In this document: piece by piece, positions 53,001 through 62,805 of the stretch | Layout: every line of letters begins with the position of its first letter | Position numbering within the stretch: position 1 is the first letter of the stretch | Assembly (NCBI GenBank): GCA_031553535.1 | Contig: JAVBLM010000021.1 | Coordinates: 1-64,000, forward strand | Direction: 5' to 3' | Source of the DNA: JAIROC01 sp031553535 | Lineage (GTDB): Bacteria > Bacteroidota > Bacteroidia > Bacteroidales > WCHB1-69 | Length of the DNA stretch: 64,000 bases | Position numbers and translations under genes: made by a program | The notes under the pieces: generated by a model | What the model was told of the DNA's origin: nothing | The model's input: only the letters and a program-made list of their open reading frames with translations | The model's database searches: none

Positions 53001-56000
53001 ACAGATAGAACATCTGTACTTACAGTTTTTCTCCATGTGTTTAAATTGCCAATACCAACAGGAGTAGTTCCGATACCCCCAATGTATTGCGGAGCAGAGT
53101 AATTGTTTGAGTTAATATCCCATTGCGACAAATAGGTAGTTCCTGCAAGGAGTATAGGATATGCACCGGATGAATTCATTGTAATGATGTTATTTTTTAC
53201 CTCCAGCTTGTTGTTTGTATTTCCTATACTTATCCCGTTTGCGGAAGATGTTCCTCCGACATAAATAGAATTATGCAGAACTTTAACATTAGAGTTACTA
53301 ATAGATAATCCGTATTGTATATTTATTGTAGCAGTTGGATAGATGATAATTTCATTATTAGCAACCAAACCCGGTACGGTAGTATTATTATTAAAACTGG
53401 ACAGGCCTATTCCCGTAGGGCTAATAATCTTCATATTACGTTGAATTACTTTATTACCAATAACATTTCCATTACTGTTACTTATAGATACACCAGTCCA
53501 ATATTCGGATATATTGGTATCTAATATCCTGGTTAATATATTATTGTTTTCCAGAAGTATTCCATCAATATAACTTAAATATACTGCTTGCTGATGTTGA
53601 CTGGAAATAGTGTTATTAGCCAGAATAACATTTTTGGTATAATTCGTACTGCCACCTTGTAAGAAAATACCATAAAATCCTCCTTGGATTAGGTTGTTTG
53701 TAATAAAAAGACTATCGGAACCGGTATTGGCAGGTTTATAAAAACCATAATATCGGGCATAAGTGTTGGAGGCGGAATCTAACAAAATAGCGCAATTATC
53801 GATAAGCAAATTAGTACATGCACTTAGAGAAATACCATCTCCTTTTTTTGCATCAATAGTGATCTTACTAAAACCAAAATTTCGCACATTATTCAATGTG
53901 ATGACATTTCCTGAGGCGAGTTGGAATACCACACTATCACGGTGTCCTGCTTTGGATGTTATGGTCAGCCTGTAAGGCCCCATGATATCTCCGAAATTAG
54001 AAAACGTTAATCCTTGCGTATAGATTTTGCTTGCCAACTGAAAATCCACATCTCCTGCTGCCCCGCAATAACCAAGGGTATTGAATGCTTCATCCAGGCT
54101 CTCAAAATATTCTCCTGCACCAACGGTGTATCCTCCCTGTAAAGGCGAGCATACCTGTAAAGAGATGCTTATCGTATCATCATTGGGATATTGGTCGATT
54201 AATTCCCCCGCATTTAAGTTATTAATCCAGGCAGTTATTGAAAAAGTAGATGCAGGATAAATTATTCTATCCAAGGCTATTGTATCTATCTTACCTTGTG
54301 GAATCTGTACTGATTTTGTGACAGATGACTGTTCCTGCCCGTTGAAAATCCAACCGAAATTGATTTCTGTAATTGTCGTTGTTCCTGTGTTGATCAGTAT
54401 TACTCTAACGGAGTCGTTTTGTCCCGTAATTGAACCTATCCGTAGTCCTGTAAATTCAGTTAACATGGCGTTACCGGTAAAGGAAGGAATAGCTTCATGA
54501 CAACCCATAGTTGTAATTGCTCCTGTCCGGACACGCTTATTTATATCATAATAGACCGGAGAAAGAATACTGCATGATATGCCGGTAGAATCATTTACAT
54601 TTAGATGAAGATTCGGATTTAAGAGTCGGGGAGGGGATTTTCTTGAGGCAGTATCTGTTGTGACTGTTTGTTTCCATGTTGACAAATCCGAAGCAACGGT
54701 TCCCGATACATATCCGACGTTAGCCTGTCCCCAGTAATTATTGGAATTGATATCCCATTGCGACAAATAGGTTTTTCCGGCAAGATACATGGGATATGAA
54801 GTTGATGACGTCGTTACAATATTATTGTTTTTAATTTCCAGATGAACATTATTATTTTCAATATGGATTCCTTTAGCGGCAGCACTACCTCCGATATAAA
54901 TGGAGTTATGCAAAATCTTTGCATTTGAGTTAACATTATATATGCCTGTACCTGTTGCATTTATAATTATTTCGTTGTTGGCAACCAATCCCATTTCTTT
55001 GCTGTTATGGTATCTGTTTAAATATATACCGGTTTGAGAAGTTATAATTGTGGCACGTTGACGGATTTTATTACCAATCACATTTCCGCTACTGTATTCC
55101 ATATTTATTCCTCCCCAAGACGATCCGGCATTATTGATTCTACTTACTATTGTATTATATGATATGCTTATACAATCCGTATTTTTTGGATATATTCCGT
55201 AATAATATTGATTAGATAGAATATTACTGTCTATAGCCACATTTTCAATATGTTTTGTGGCATTTCCATCTAAGTATATTCCATAATATCCTCCGTTTAG
55301 AAAATTGTTCCAAATGCGAATATTGCTAACTATATCTGAAATTATCCCTTTATATATGGCTGCATGTGGATTAGAAGATATTGAATCAACAAAAATAGCA
55401 CAATTGTTAATCGCAATATTCTTACAATTATTTAAAAGTTCGACACCATGAGTTCCATTAGAGGCAGCATCAATCGTAATTGCTTCAAAAGTAAGATTAC
55501 TGGCATCCTTTAGGGTTATACCCACTCCACTTGTTTTAAGCATTACGCTATCTCGGTGTTTTGCTTTTGATGTTATGGTTAAAATATGAGAGCCCATTAC
55601 CGATCCGAAATCCTGTATTTTCCAATTTTTAGTATAAGTACCACTTATTAATCCAAGTTGGATATCATCTGTTGCACCGCAAGTATTAATTACATTGAGT
55701 GCTTGAGACAAATCTTCAAAATTTCCTCCGATACCAACAGTGTATTCTCCGCTTAAGCCGGAAGAACAAATATAGGTAGAAATGCTTACCGTATCATCGT
55801 CGGGATGTTGATCTATTAAAGATCCTGCATTTAAGTGGTTAATCCACACCGTTGTAATAAATGGAAGGGAAGGATAAAGAATTTTATTCAGGGTGATGGT
55901 GTCTTGCTTCCCTTGTGGAATTGAAACTGATTTTGGAACGGATTGTTGCGTAACTCCGTTAAATGACCAACCTAGGTTGACCTCCGTTATTGTTGTGGCA

Positions 56001-59000
56001 CCTAAATTAACCAATACTACTTTAACAGAGTCGCTTTGACCGGAAATAGATCCGTCTCTTAATCCAATGATTTCTGCCAGCATAGCATTCCCATTTAAAG
56101 ACGGTATTCCTTCATAACAACCCATTGTGGTAATTGTGGTCCTGCTATTCATCTCTATATCGTTATGAACCGGAGAAATAGCCTCACACATTAATTTTGT
56201 ATAATCGGATAATTTTAAATCGGTTGTATTATTAATAAAATCAGGAGAAATATTTGTAGATTTTACATCTGTAGCGATTAACTGTCTCCAAGTATTCCAA
56301 TCCGTAATATTAGTAGAGAGAGTCCCCCCAATATATATAGGAGCATAATAATTATTTGAATTAATATCCCAATTACCGGCATTTGTCGTTTGGAAAAAAT
56401 ACATGGGATATGCCGTTGATGATTCCATTGAAATAAGATTATTTTTTATTTCCAAATGGATTCGATCTTGAGATATGGATATTCCTTTTGATGCGCCGAT
56501 TCCTCCGACATAAATAGAATTATGAAGGATTCGGGCATTTGAATTACTTACATATATCCCTCCTTCGTATGCGGTGGAACTACTGACAATAACTTCATTA
56601 TTTGCAACTATCCCCGGTGTGCTGGAGGAGGTGTTGGCGTGATAATATTGCAAAGATATACCATAAGGATATGTTGTAGTGATGTTTCGCTGATGTATTT
56701 TATTGTATTGAATATTTCCATTACTATAATGCATATATATAGCGTGGTACAAACCGTCAAAAGATACATTGCTTGATATTGTATTTGAGTATATACTTAA
56801 AGAATTAGCATATTGTTGAAATATTCCATATTGAGATTGATTAGAAATGACATTACTGTCTATAATAACATTATTGATATAATCTGTAGGGAATCCTTGT
56901 AAGAAAATTCCGGAATGCCCTCCCTCCAATAAGCAGTTTTTAATACTAAGGCCATCAAGCATATAATCTATATTTTCTTTGTAAACAGGACAACTTTTAG
57001 AATTATTTGTCAGGTTAACTAAAATCTTACAATTATTAATCTCAAGATTAGCACAACTATCTAAAATCCGGATGCCATGGGTTCCATTTTGCATATCAAT
57101 AGTAATAGCTTTGAAAATGATATTCTGCGTTTTTTCCAGTGTAATACCTGCATCCCAATAAGGTTTAAAAATCACACTGTCTCTATGTCCTGCTTTTGAT
57201 GTAATGGTCAGGTTGTAGAATCCTGTAAAATTCCTGAAATCAGAAAATATCAAATTTCTATTGTATGTGCCACTCGCTAAAAGTAGGGTTACGTCATCGG
57301 CAACACCGCAAGTATTAATAAACTTGAATGCTTCGTTTAACTCGGAAAAATCTTCACCTTTACCGACAGTATATGTTCCGGCTAAACCCGAAGGGCAAAG
57401 AAAAACAGAAGTTGTTAAAGTATCATCATTTGGAAATTCGTCAATCAATCCTCCTGTATTTAGTTGTTCAATCCAAACAGATATTGTAAAAGGTGTTTGA
57501 GGATAAGTAATTCTATCCAATGTAATGGTGTCTGCTTTTCCTGGGGGTAACGTAACTGCTTTTGTAAAAGTCTGAGAAGCTCCATTGAATAACCAAGCCA
57601 AATCTATATCTGTAATGGTAGTTGTTCCTGCATTGACTAGTACAACCTTAATAGAATCGGTTTGCCCTGTAACGAAACCTTCTCTGAGCCCAATAATCTC
57701 TGTTAGCATAGCATTCTCTGTAAGGGATGGGAAAGCTTCATAGCATCCCATTGTAGTATTCCCTCTTGTACGTGTTTTTCCGTTGATATCAGTATAAACC
57801 GGTGGAATAATCTCACATATTAATCCAGTAGGATCAGCTACATTTAAATTGCTTGCCGGATTACTCGAATATCTGGGAGTAGATTTTACGGAAGAGACAT
57901 CTGTAGTTAATGTATGTTTCCATATTGTTAGATCAGAAATAGTGGATCCCAAGAAATATCCGACATTTTTTTGAGCATAGTAATTATTAGAATTAATATC
58001 GTACGAAGAAATATTTGTAATATATAAAGGACAAGCTGATGTGGACGACGGATCTGTAGATATATTATTATTTTTTATTGCCACATGACCATCATTGTTA
58101 TTAATAAATATTCCTTTTATGGAACCGGTTCCCCAAGTAAAAATGGAATTATGAAAGACTTTAGCATTGGATTCAATTATATGGATACCGGAATATGAAT
58201 GGTTTGTGGCCGATCCTTTTGTAATAATTTCATTATTAGCAATTAGCCCTGTTGTTTTTGATTTAGAATTATTGCAGTAATAACTTAGATATATACCACT
58301 AGGTTGTGTTATAGTTGTATATTGTTGTTGTATTTTATTATTTGTAATATTCCCGTTAGCCCTATCCATATAAATACCACGCCAATTTATATCCGCTGGT
58401 TCGTTTGATCTACTTATAAGCGAATTAGAAGAAATACTCTTACAGTCTACATAATTTAGATAGATCGGATATGAATATTGTGCGGGTATTGTATTATTGT
58501 CAATAATGACATTTGTGATGTAGTTTGAATTACTTCCTTGAAGGTAAACCCCATAACAACCGCTATTCAATAGATTATTTGTAATACGAAGGCCGTCTAA
58601 TGTATCGGTTCCCGACCTGTAAATAGCGGCAACTTTAGAAGTAGAAGGTGAGTTTTGTTCAACTATAATATTACAATTGTCAACAACAACATTGGAACAT
58701 CCGTTAAGAATTTGGATAGCATGAGCTTTTGCATTTAATGCAAGAATTGTAAGATGCTGAAACTCTATATTTGATGTATTTCTGATTAAGATGGCCACAT
58801 CGGATGATGGTTGAAGATTTACAGCATTTCTGTTTTTTGCTTGCGAAGTGATGGTTAATTTATGTGGCCCCATTATATTTTTCAGGTCTAAAAATGCCCA
58901 ATTTTCAACATAGGGCGGCCCGCTTATCAGTTGAAATTCGATATCATCGTTTGCTCCGCAGAGTTTTAAATTCTCAATTGCCTGACTGATAGTTTCAATT

Positions 59001-62000
59001 GTTTGTCCTGTGCCTATAAGATACGTTCCTCCAAAGGCAGAATTGCAAATGGGGACAAAAGTGCTTATTGTATCATCATTAGGATATAAATCTGTGATTG
59101 TTCCCAAATTATCAATCCATGCTTTTACTGTAAAAGAAGATGAAGGATAAATAATTTTGCCTAATGTAATGGTATCTGTTCCTCCTTTTGTTATGGATGT
59201 TGGTTTCGTAACAGTTTGTGTAGTTCCGTTGTAAGACCAGCTTAGTTGAACATTTGTAATTGTAGAAGTACCTGTATTGAGTAATACCGCTTTAAGGGAA
59301 TCTTCTTCATTTACTATAGACCCTTCCCTTAATCCGATAATATGTAACATCATAGCTCCTTCATTGGATACAATGCCCTCATAACATCCCATTGTAGTTA
59401 ATTTACCTGGCCGGGAGGTTCTGGTTATGTCATCGGTAACGGATACAATAGTATCACAAACTAAATTTGTATATGTATTTAGTCTTAAATCAGTAGCCGG
59501 ATTTATAAAACCCGGGAAGAAATTAATAGAATTGGAATCTGTAAGTACTTCGGATTTCCATATAGATAAATCACTGTATCCGTTGCCAATGTATCCAAAA
59601 TTAAGACCGGAGGAATAATAACAATTACTGTTTATTTGTTGAAATACAGGGTTTAGGGATTGATAGGTATGGCAATATATGGCATAGGAGGTAAACTTGC
59701 TTCCTCCATTGGCAATAAAGATATTATTTTTTATGGTTGCATTCCAGTATGTGTTGTTGTCAATATTCCAATAAAAGGATTGGAAATTTGTTCCTCCTGA
59801 CCCTGTAAGTAAAATTGTATTGTGAAATAATTCTGTTGTCTTAGGGTATTCAAAGTCTATTCCGCGTGTTGTTGCCGCTTTTGAATTCAGATATATTTCA
59901 TTATTTGCAATAAATGCATTGTCAATATTCGAAATTGCCATTCCTTTTAATGCAGTTGTGATATTTACATTGTCTGATGAAATTCGATTTCTGACAATAT
60001 TGCCCCCATCATTTATTTCTAAATAGATGCCTTTTCTGGATATTCCAGTCCAATTTATTCCTGTTGATGATCCGGAGGAAATTGTATTATCGGAAATACT
60101 TTTGGTTTTTGTGTTTTCCAGATAAATTCCGTAATAATATGAATTGGTGATTACATTGCTGTCAATGGTTACGTTTGTTCCTAATAAGTTTGAGGTTCCT
60201 CCGTTGATATAAATACTTCCGTATCCCCCTTCTATTTGATTATTTATTATTGAAAGATTATCAATAAAGTCAGTCAAATTGGCGGATCTGTATATACCGC
60301 AGGCTGTTTCTGCTGATGCGGTAGGATTGGCTTTTATATTACAATCCCGAATGACAACATTGGTGCAATTAGATAACAATTGTATCCCGTGCGTGTTACT
60401 CGTAGTTGCATCAATTGTAATATCTTTGAATATAATATTTCTTGTATTTTCTATTGTAATGGCAACTCCTGAACTTGGTTTCAAGATTACACTGTCTCGA
60501 TGCCCTTTTTCAGATGTAATGGTTAATGTGTAAGGCCAAATCATTTTATCAAGGTCGGAAAACACCCAGTTTTGATCATATGTTCCACTGGGAATCCGTA
60601 AGGTGATATTGTCATTTATACTGCATTCATTGATCATATTAAAGAAGTCGCTCATATGGTCGAAATCTTTTCCCGGTGCAATAATATAGTTTCCACCTAA
60701 CCTATTATTACATCCATAGATAATGGAGGACAAGGTGTCATCATAGGAGATAGAATCTGTTTTTCCATTTGGCATTGAGGTCCAGACAAGTAATGAATCA
60801 TGTTTATCTAATCGAGGAATGAAATAGCCGATAGTATCTTGCTTTTCAAAATCCCAAGGCAGATTCCCTTTCCATTTATATAAATTTGGTGTTTCACCAT
60901 TAACAGACCAATAGATGTCAGCAGAATCTAAATTTAACTTTCCTTCATTACGGATAGTAACAACAACAGGGTTGGGAACGCCGGCAATTGTGGTAGCATA
61001 CGTCGGATTATCAATGGAAATTAATGAGGTAGAATTGGATAATGTATTCTCAATAATATGAAATCGTGCATCCGGACGTGTTCTGGTTAAGGTTCCGGAA
61101 TACATTTTGGCATCGGAAAAACTGCTAGACGCAGATTCGTATATTGCCATATCCGAATTCATTGCTGTTCCAGAGAATTGTATTCCATTGGTATAGTTAC
61201 CGTATTCGTTATTCCAATACACTAATAGATTCTTTCCGGGAGGTAAGAAAAAAGGTTGTATCAAATCAATTTCTACCCATCCTTCGCTTGATGTTGTAAT
61301 ACTTCCTTGCCATACTTTGGTTGCATTTCCCGAAGTAGGATCTTCGTATCCTGAATAGACAATATTATCGTTTACTACCTTAAAATAACAGGTTTGGTTT
61401 GTATAAGTATAATTCGGTCGTGAGCCATTGAAAAAACGCCATGCTAATTTAGTAATAGACCCTCCTAATGAAAAGGGGCTGATTTCTTCTGCCAAATATA
61501 ATTGACGCGACCAACTATAATTATTGCGAGTGTATATAGGTGAATAGTCCGTATAAGTTGTATTCTTCCCTACAATAATAGAATTTTCTCCCCGCGCTTC
61601 TTTTATAAGGAATCCGGAATATTCTGTTGCATAATTTCCTGCAATATCTTCTCCTGTAATGGAATAAACAATTTCTGTACCGGCCATGAATTGAGGAATG
61701 GTTGCTTCCCATATTGAATCGCCTGATATATTATTCATTAATATGAAATCTGTTGCGATATGTATACCGTCTTTTTTAGCGGTATATTTCAACAATGGAT
61801 TTTTAATAGGTGTAATGCTTGTTGTTTTTACTTTTGCATTAATTGTAAACGGACCGGTACTATAAACGTCGCCTTTTATTAAGGGAGAGTTAAAATGTAC
61901 AATGGGAATTGTTATAGGTTCGGTTGAGGCGATGATTTCAAAATTATCCAATAGCCAACCATATGAAATCTGTGTTCCTGCAGTATTTCCACGTTTTAGA

Positions 62001-62539
62001 ATAAATCTGAATTGAGCTTCTTCATCCAGTCCGACTTCAAAGCTCATATCGAAAAGTTCTTCTTTCCACCAAACCTGGGAGGGAAGAGCAATACTATCGA
62101 TTTCCTTCCATTCGGAGTAACTTTTTGCATTAAATCCGGTCGTATTATAATTGGATGCTTTTCCCATATATGCAGATGCAGGTATAGCTTTCCATACTTC
62201 GGATTTTCTTTTATACTCTATACGAACAATATCTTGTGGTGATATTTTACAAATATGGTTAAATCGAAGCAGTATATTGGAATAACCGCCTGCACGAAAA
62301 TTATATAAAGGAGTTGTTAGTATAATAGAGTCTCCAGTTTTGTTTGGAACAGTTCCGATATATGAGTTTGGAGAACTTGTATAATATTTTGTGTTTATCT
62401 TCCATGAGGAAGCAGGTGAAGACTGAAAATTAACAGAACCTGCATCAAAGTTTTGTTGGGTAAATACAATAGCCTGAGAGTTAACTTTCTGGCTTAGAAA
62501 GAAGATTCCTAGTAAAAAAATCAAATATTTCTTCATCAT
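50021..62539 (-). CDS. giant T9SS-exported beta-helix surface protein 2 (5 modules)
   Basis: The protein has 4,172 residues from the ATG at 62539 (a second ATG follows immediately); the frame extends to 62587, but this start begins the signal peptide (MMKKYLIFLLGIFFLSQKVNSQ). It is a paralog of giant 1 in every domain: jelly-roll N-terminus (about 25-210), Ig domains, then five modules starting near residues 620, 1175, 1725, 2270 and 2805. Each has an opening G-Y-VG-G--F--L--A---I-TCGA motif, PbH1 beta-helix repeats and a CARDB-like Ig domain ending L-EIIGLR-G---GQ-DSVKVVL-N-G. The common tail (about 3240-4172) ends in a Por secretion motif (MGQNTPNPSTNSTMIGYRIPQ to TKRMSIKR). The extra length over giant 1 (1,073 residues) equals two modules. 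It is preceded by a regulator gene and the GWGAC array. Confidence 0.9.
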   Translation of the reverse strand: MMKKYLIFLLGIFFLSQKVNSQAIVFTQQNFDAGSVNFQSSPASSWKINTKYYTSSPNSYIGTVPNKTGDSIILTTPLYNFRAGGYSNILLRFNHICKISPQDIVRIEYKRKSEVWKAIPASAYMGKASNYNTTGFNAKSYSEWKEIDSIALPSQVWWKEELFDMSFEVGLDEEAQFRFILKRGNTAGTQISYGWLLDNFEIIASTEPITIPIVHFNSPLIKGDVYSTGPFTINAKVKTTSITPIKNPLLKYTAKKDGIHIATDFILMNNISGDSIWEATIPQFMAGTEIVYSITGEDIAGNYATEYSGFLIKEARGENSIIVGKNTTYTDYSPIYTRNNYSWSRQLYLAEEISPFSLGGSITKLAWRFFNGSRPNYTYTNQTCYFKVVNDNIVYSGYEDPTSGNATKVWQGSITTSSEGWVEIDLIQPFFLPPGKNLLVYWNNEYGNYTNGIQFSGTAMNSDMAIYESASSSFSDAKMYSGTLTRTRPDARFHIIENTLSNSTSLISIDNPTYATTIAGVPNPVVVTIRNEGKLNLDSADIYWSVNGETPNLYKWKGNLPWDFEKQDTIGYFIPRLDKHDSLLVWTSMPNGKTDSISYDDTLSSIIYGCNNRLGGNYIIAPGKDFDHMSDFFNMINECSINDNITLRIPSGTYDQNWVFSDLDKMIWPYTLTITSEKGHRDSVILKPSSGVAITIENTRNIIFKDITIDATTSNTHGIQLLSNCTNVVIRDCNIKANPTASAETACGIYRSANLTDFIDNLSIINNQIEGGYGSIYINGGTSNLLGTNVTIDSNVITNSYYYGIYLENTKTKSISDNTISSGSSTGINWTGISRKGIYLEINDGGNIVRNRISSDNVNITTALKGMAISNIDNAFIANNEIYLNSKAATTRGIDFEYPKTTELFHNTILLTGSGGTNFQSFYWNIDNNTYWNATIKNNIFIANGGSKFTSYAIYCHTYQSLNPVFQQINSNCYYSSGLNFGYIGNGYSDLSIWKSEVLTDSNSINFFPGFINPATDLRLNTYTNLVCDTIVSVTDDITRTSRPGKLTTMGCYEGIVSNEGAMMLHIIGLREGSIVNEEDSLKAVLLNTGTSTITNVQLSWSYNGTTQTVTKPTSITKGGTDTITLGKIIYPSSSFTVKAWIDNLGTITDLYPNDDTISTFVPICNSAFGGTYLIGTGQTIETISQAIENLKLCGANDDIEFQLISGPPYVENWAFLDLKNIMGPHKLTITSQAKNRNAVNLQPSSDVAILIRNTSNIEFQHLTILALNAKAHAIQILNGCSNVVVDNCNIIVEQNSPSTSKVAAIYRSGTDTLDGLRITNNLLNSGCYGVYLQGSNSNYITNVIIDNNTIPAQYSYPIYLNYVDCKSISSNSLISRSNEPADINWRGIYMDRANGNITNNKIQQQYTTITQPSGIYLSYYCNNSKSKTTGLIANNEIITKGSATNHSYSGIHIIESNAKVFHNSIFTWGTGSIKGIFINNNDGHVAIKNNNISTDPSSTSACPLYITNISSYDINSNNYYAQKNVGYFLGSTISDLTIWKHTLTTDVSSVKSTPRYSSNPASNLNVADPTGLICEIIPPVYTDINGKTRTRGNTTMGCYEAFPSLTENAMLTEIIGLREGFVTGQTDSIKVVLVNAGTTTITDIDLAWLFNGASQTFTKAVTLPPGKADTITLDRITYPQTPFTISVWIEQLNTGGLIDEFPNDDTLTTSVFLCPSGLAGTYTVGKGEDFSELNEAFKFINTCGVADDVTLLLASGTYNRNLIFSDFRNFTGFYNLTITSKAGHRDSVIFKPYWDAGITLEKTQNIIFKAITIDMQNGTHGIRILDSCANLEINNCKILVNLTNNSKSCPVYKENIDYMLDGLSIKNCLLEGGHSGIFLQGFPTDYINNVIIDSNVISNQSQYGIFQQYANSLSIYSNTISSNVSFDGLYHAIYMHYSNGNIQYNKIHQRNITTTYPYGISLQYYHANTSSSTPGIVANNEVIVSSSTAYEGGIYVSNSNARILHNSIYVGGIGASKGISISQDRIHLEIKNNLISMESSTAYPMYFFQTTNAGNWDINSNNYYAPIYIGGTLSTNITDWNTWRQLIATDVKSTNISPDFINNTTDLKLSDYTKLMCEAISPVHNDIEMNSRTTITTMGCYEGIPSLNGNAMLAEIIGLRDGSISGQSDSVKVVLVNLGATTITEVNLGWSFNGVTQQSVPKSVSIPQGKQDTITLNKILYPSLPFITTVWINHLNAGSLIDQHPDDDTVSISTYICSSGLSGEYTVGIGGNFEDLSQALNVINTCGATDDIQLGLISGTYTKNWKIQDFGSVMGSHILTITSKAKHRDSVMLKTSGVGITLKDASNLTFEAITIDAASNGTHGVELLNNCKNIAINNCAIFVDSISSNPHAAIYKGIISDIVSNIRIWNNFLNGGYYGIYLDGNATKHIENVAIDSNILSNQYYYGIYPKNTDCISISYNTIVSRINNAGSSWGGINMEYSSGNVIGNKIRQRATIITSQTGIYLNRYHNSKEMGLVANNEIIINATGTGIYNVNSNAKILHNSIYIGGSAAAKGIHIENNNVHLEIKNNNIVTTSSTSYPMYLAGKTYLSQWDINSNNYWGQANVGYVSGTVASDLSTWKQTVTTDTASRKSPPRLLNPNLHLNVNDSTGISCSILSPVYYDINKRVRTGAITTMGCHEAIPSFTGNAMLTEFTGLRIGSITGQNDSVRVILINTGTTTITEINFGWIFNGQEQSSVTKSVQIPQGKIDTIALDRIIYPASTFSITAWINNLNAGELIDQYPNDDTISISLQVCSPLQGGYTVGAGEYFESLDEAFNTLGYCGAAGDVDFQLASKIYTQGLTFSNFGDIMGPYRLTITSKAGHRDSVVFQLASGNVITLNNVRNFGFSKITIDAKKGDGISLSACTNLLIDNCAILLDSASNTYARYYGFYKPANTGSDSLFITNNLIQGGFYGIFLQGGSTNYTKNVILANNTISSQHQQAVYLSYIDGILLENNNILTRILDTNISEYWTGVSISNSNGNVIGNKVIQRNMKIISPTGIGLSSFNNNTTVPGLVANNEIIIYPTATINIQYGLSISNSNVKVLHNSIYVGGTSSANGISIGNTNNKLEVKNNIITMNSSGAYPILLAGTTYLSQWDINSNNYSAPQYIGGIGTTPVGIGNLNTWRKTVSTDVLSVNILPDFIDSTINLKLSDYNPFKCLAHPDIKTDIEGTSRQQITAMGAYSFDNFSASDVLNVVLNHYNWKNETVLNMDQLVQTAVTNKSFISVNNLTLKWILNDVPQTPYTWSTSTSLEYGENINFMMNLFTITQDTNKIEVWIDSVNNTPYNGDTITAICYNVPLANFAAPFIADTIDQLSFNIYTKIMDGSGATITTPQMEIRTIISDTVFKDTIPLYYSNGLWTAAVPKQYYGAKIIYSMTIHDTVGNTITLIDSTYLKFNPLGERYSGYNLSILSIEEIMPEEIFCTPDYASVKIVLKNMGENDYDFSQDQIKLSLKITSPEPFYKETILTSGKLKSGKDTTIEITNLLPIMVAGQYDITTWVDSPVDNIIYDDTLSLNYISGKFGLPVDEDFSSPTPMGFIITGNNTNNKWTVIPQGIGADTVVKPVFGTGMISFSGTPGATSILSTRQLDLSRTIDPSLSFWYFHDTIPGDDYTDVNITIDGGTTYTTLFPLTKYNPVYGWKEYTTELPSFAINQCVFLVFEAMEKSRDGDVTQYIDRITITSSQNLSLDTILLPELSVCDDLTEHELKVVLSNTTNQKIDFTNAPMELHIDINGTVKDKLTYSLSGTMNGLKTDTIIITSDFDFSKKGIYDMKAYISTLASDFNRKDDTTTIKIEINPKIEIALSRASGGSTNCALAGSLISQAVTIKNTGNMDIPSIELILQIDTGEARSSLYFLSKEILSESIAPGKTIVYDFKNNYTIPWNANYQVFATAYLPCDSAFVNNQASITECVDIDDIAVVNIDKPNEQIDKVGSNINIEVSLENKSDVKSFTNVNINVMIEDSKGEVKSTFTEAGPSIGTLKTIQHTLNNQYIVPNDSIYYITVFVTNGTGSSLDNYAHNDTLRTKRITDYTGVGTQTINQSVFYMGQNTPNPSTNSTMIGYRIPQSGEVIFRIHNMNGQILYNKVIQSEQGYQSIEINTSALSSGIYMYSMEFNGQRITKRMSIKR

Positions 62540-62653
62540 AATAAATTTTATTTTAATTAAATCATTATTAAACAAATGCTTCCTCATAATATTTTGTTAT
62601 TAAGTTTTTATTTTTATTTTGATCATTTAGTTTGAGCGCATTAAAATGAAAAA

Positions 62654-62661
62654 CAAAAATA
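62654..62661 (-). promoter_or_regulatory. -7 element of giant gene 2 (TATTTTTG)
   Basis: On the minus strand the same octamer as before giant gene 1, 33 bases downstream of the GWGAC array at 62695-62731. The leader to the ATG at 62539 would be about 110 bases. Confidence 0.55.
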
Positions 62662-62694
62662 AATTAAATTAATTCTGCAATTGATTTTATTGAG

Positions 62695-62731
62695 GAGACA
62701 AAAAGTGACGGGAAAGGAGACAAAAGGTGAC
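62695..62731. promoter_or_regulatory. four phased GWGAC half-sites upstream of giant gene 2 (putative operator)
   Basis: GAGAC 62695, GTGAC 62705, GAGAC 62717 and GTGAC 62727 give steps of 10, 12 and 10 bases, as two copies of GAGACAAAA(A/G)GTGAC. The distance to the TATTTTTG element matches giant gene 1 within one base, although the flanking DNA has diverged. That is consistent with selection on the motif. Confidence 0.6.
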
Positions 62732-62805
62732 AAAAGTTAATAAAAGTTAAGCAAAATTAGATGTATTTTTCAGGATATGAATAAAAGAGAATAATTGAGA
62801 GATAA

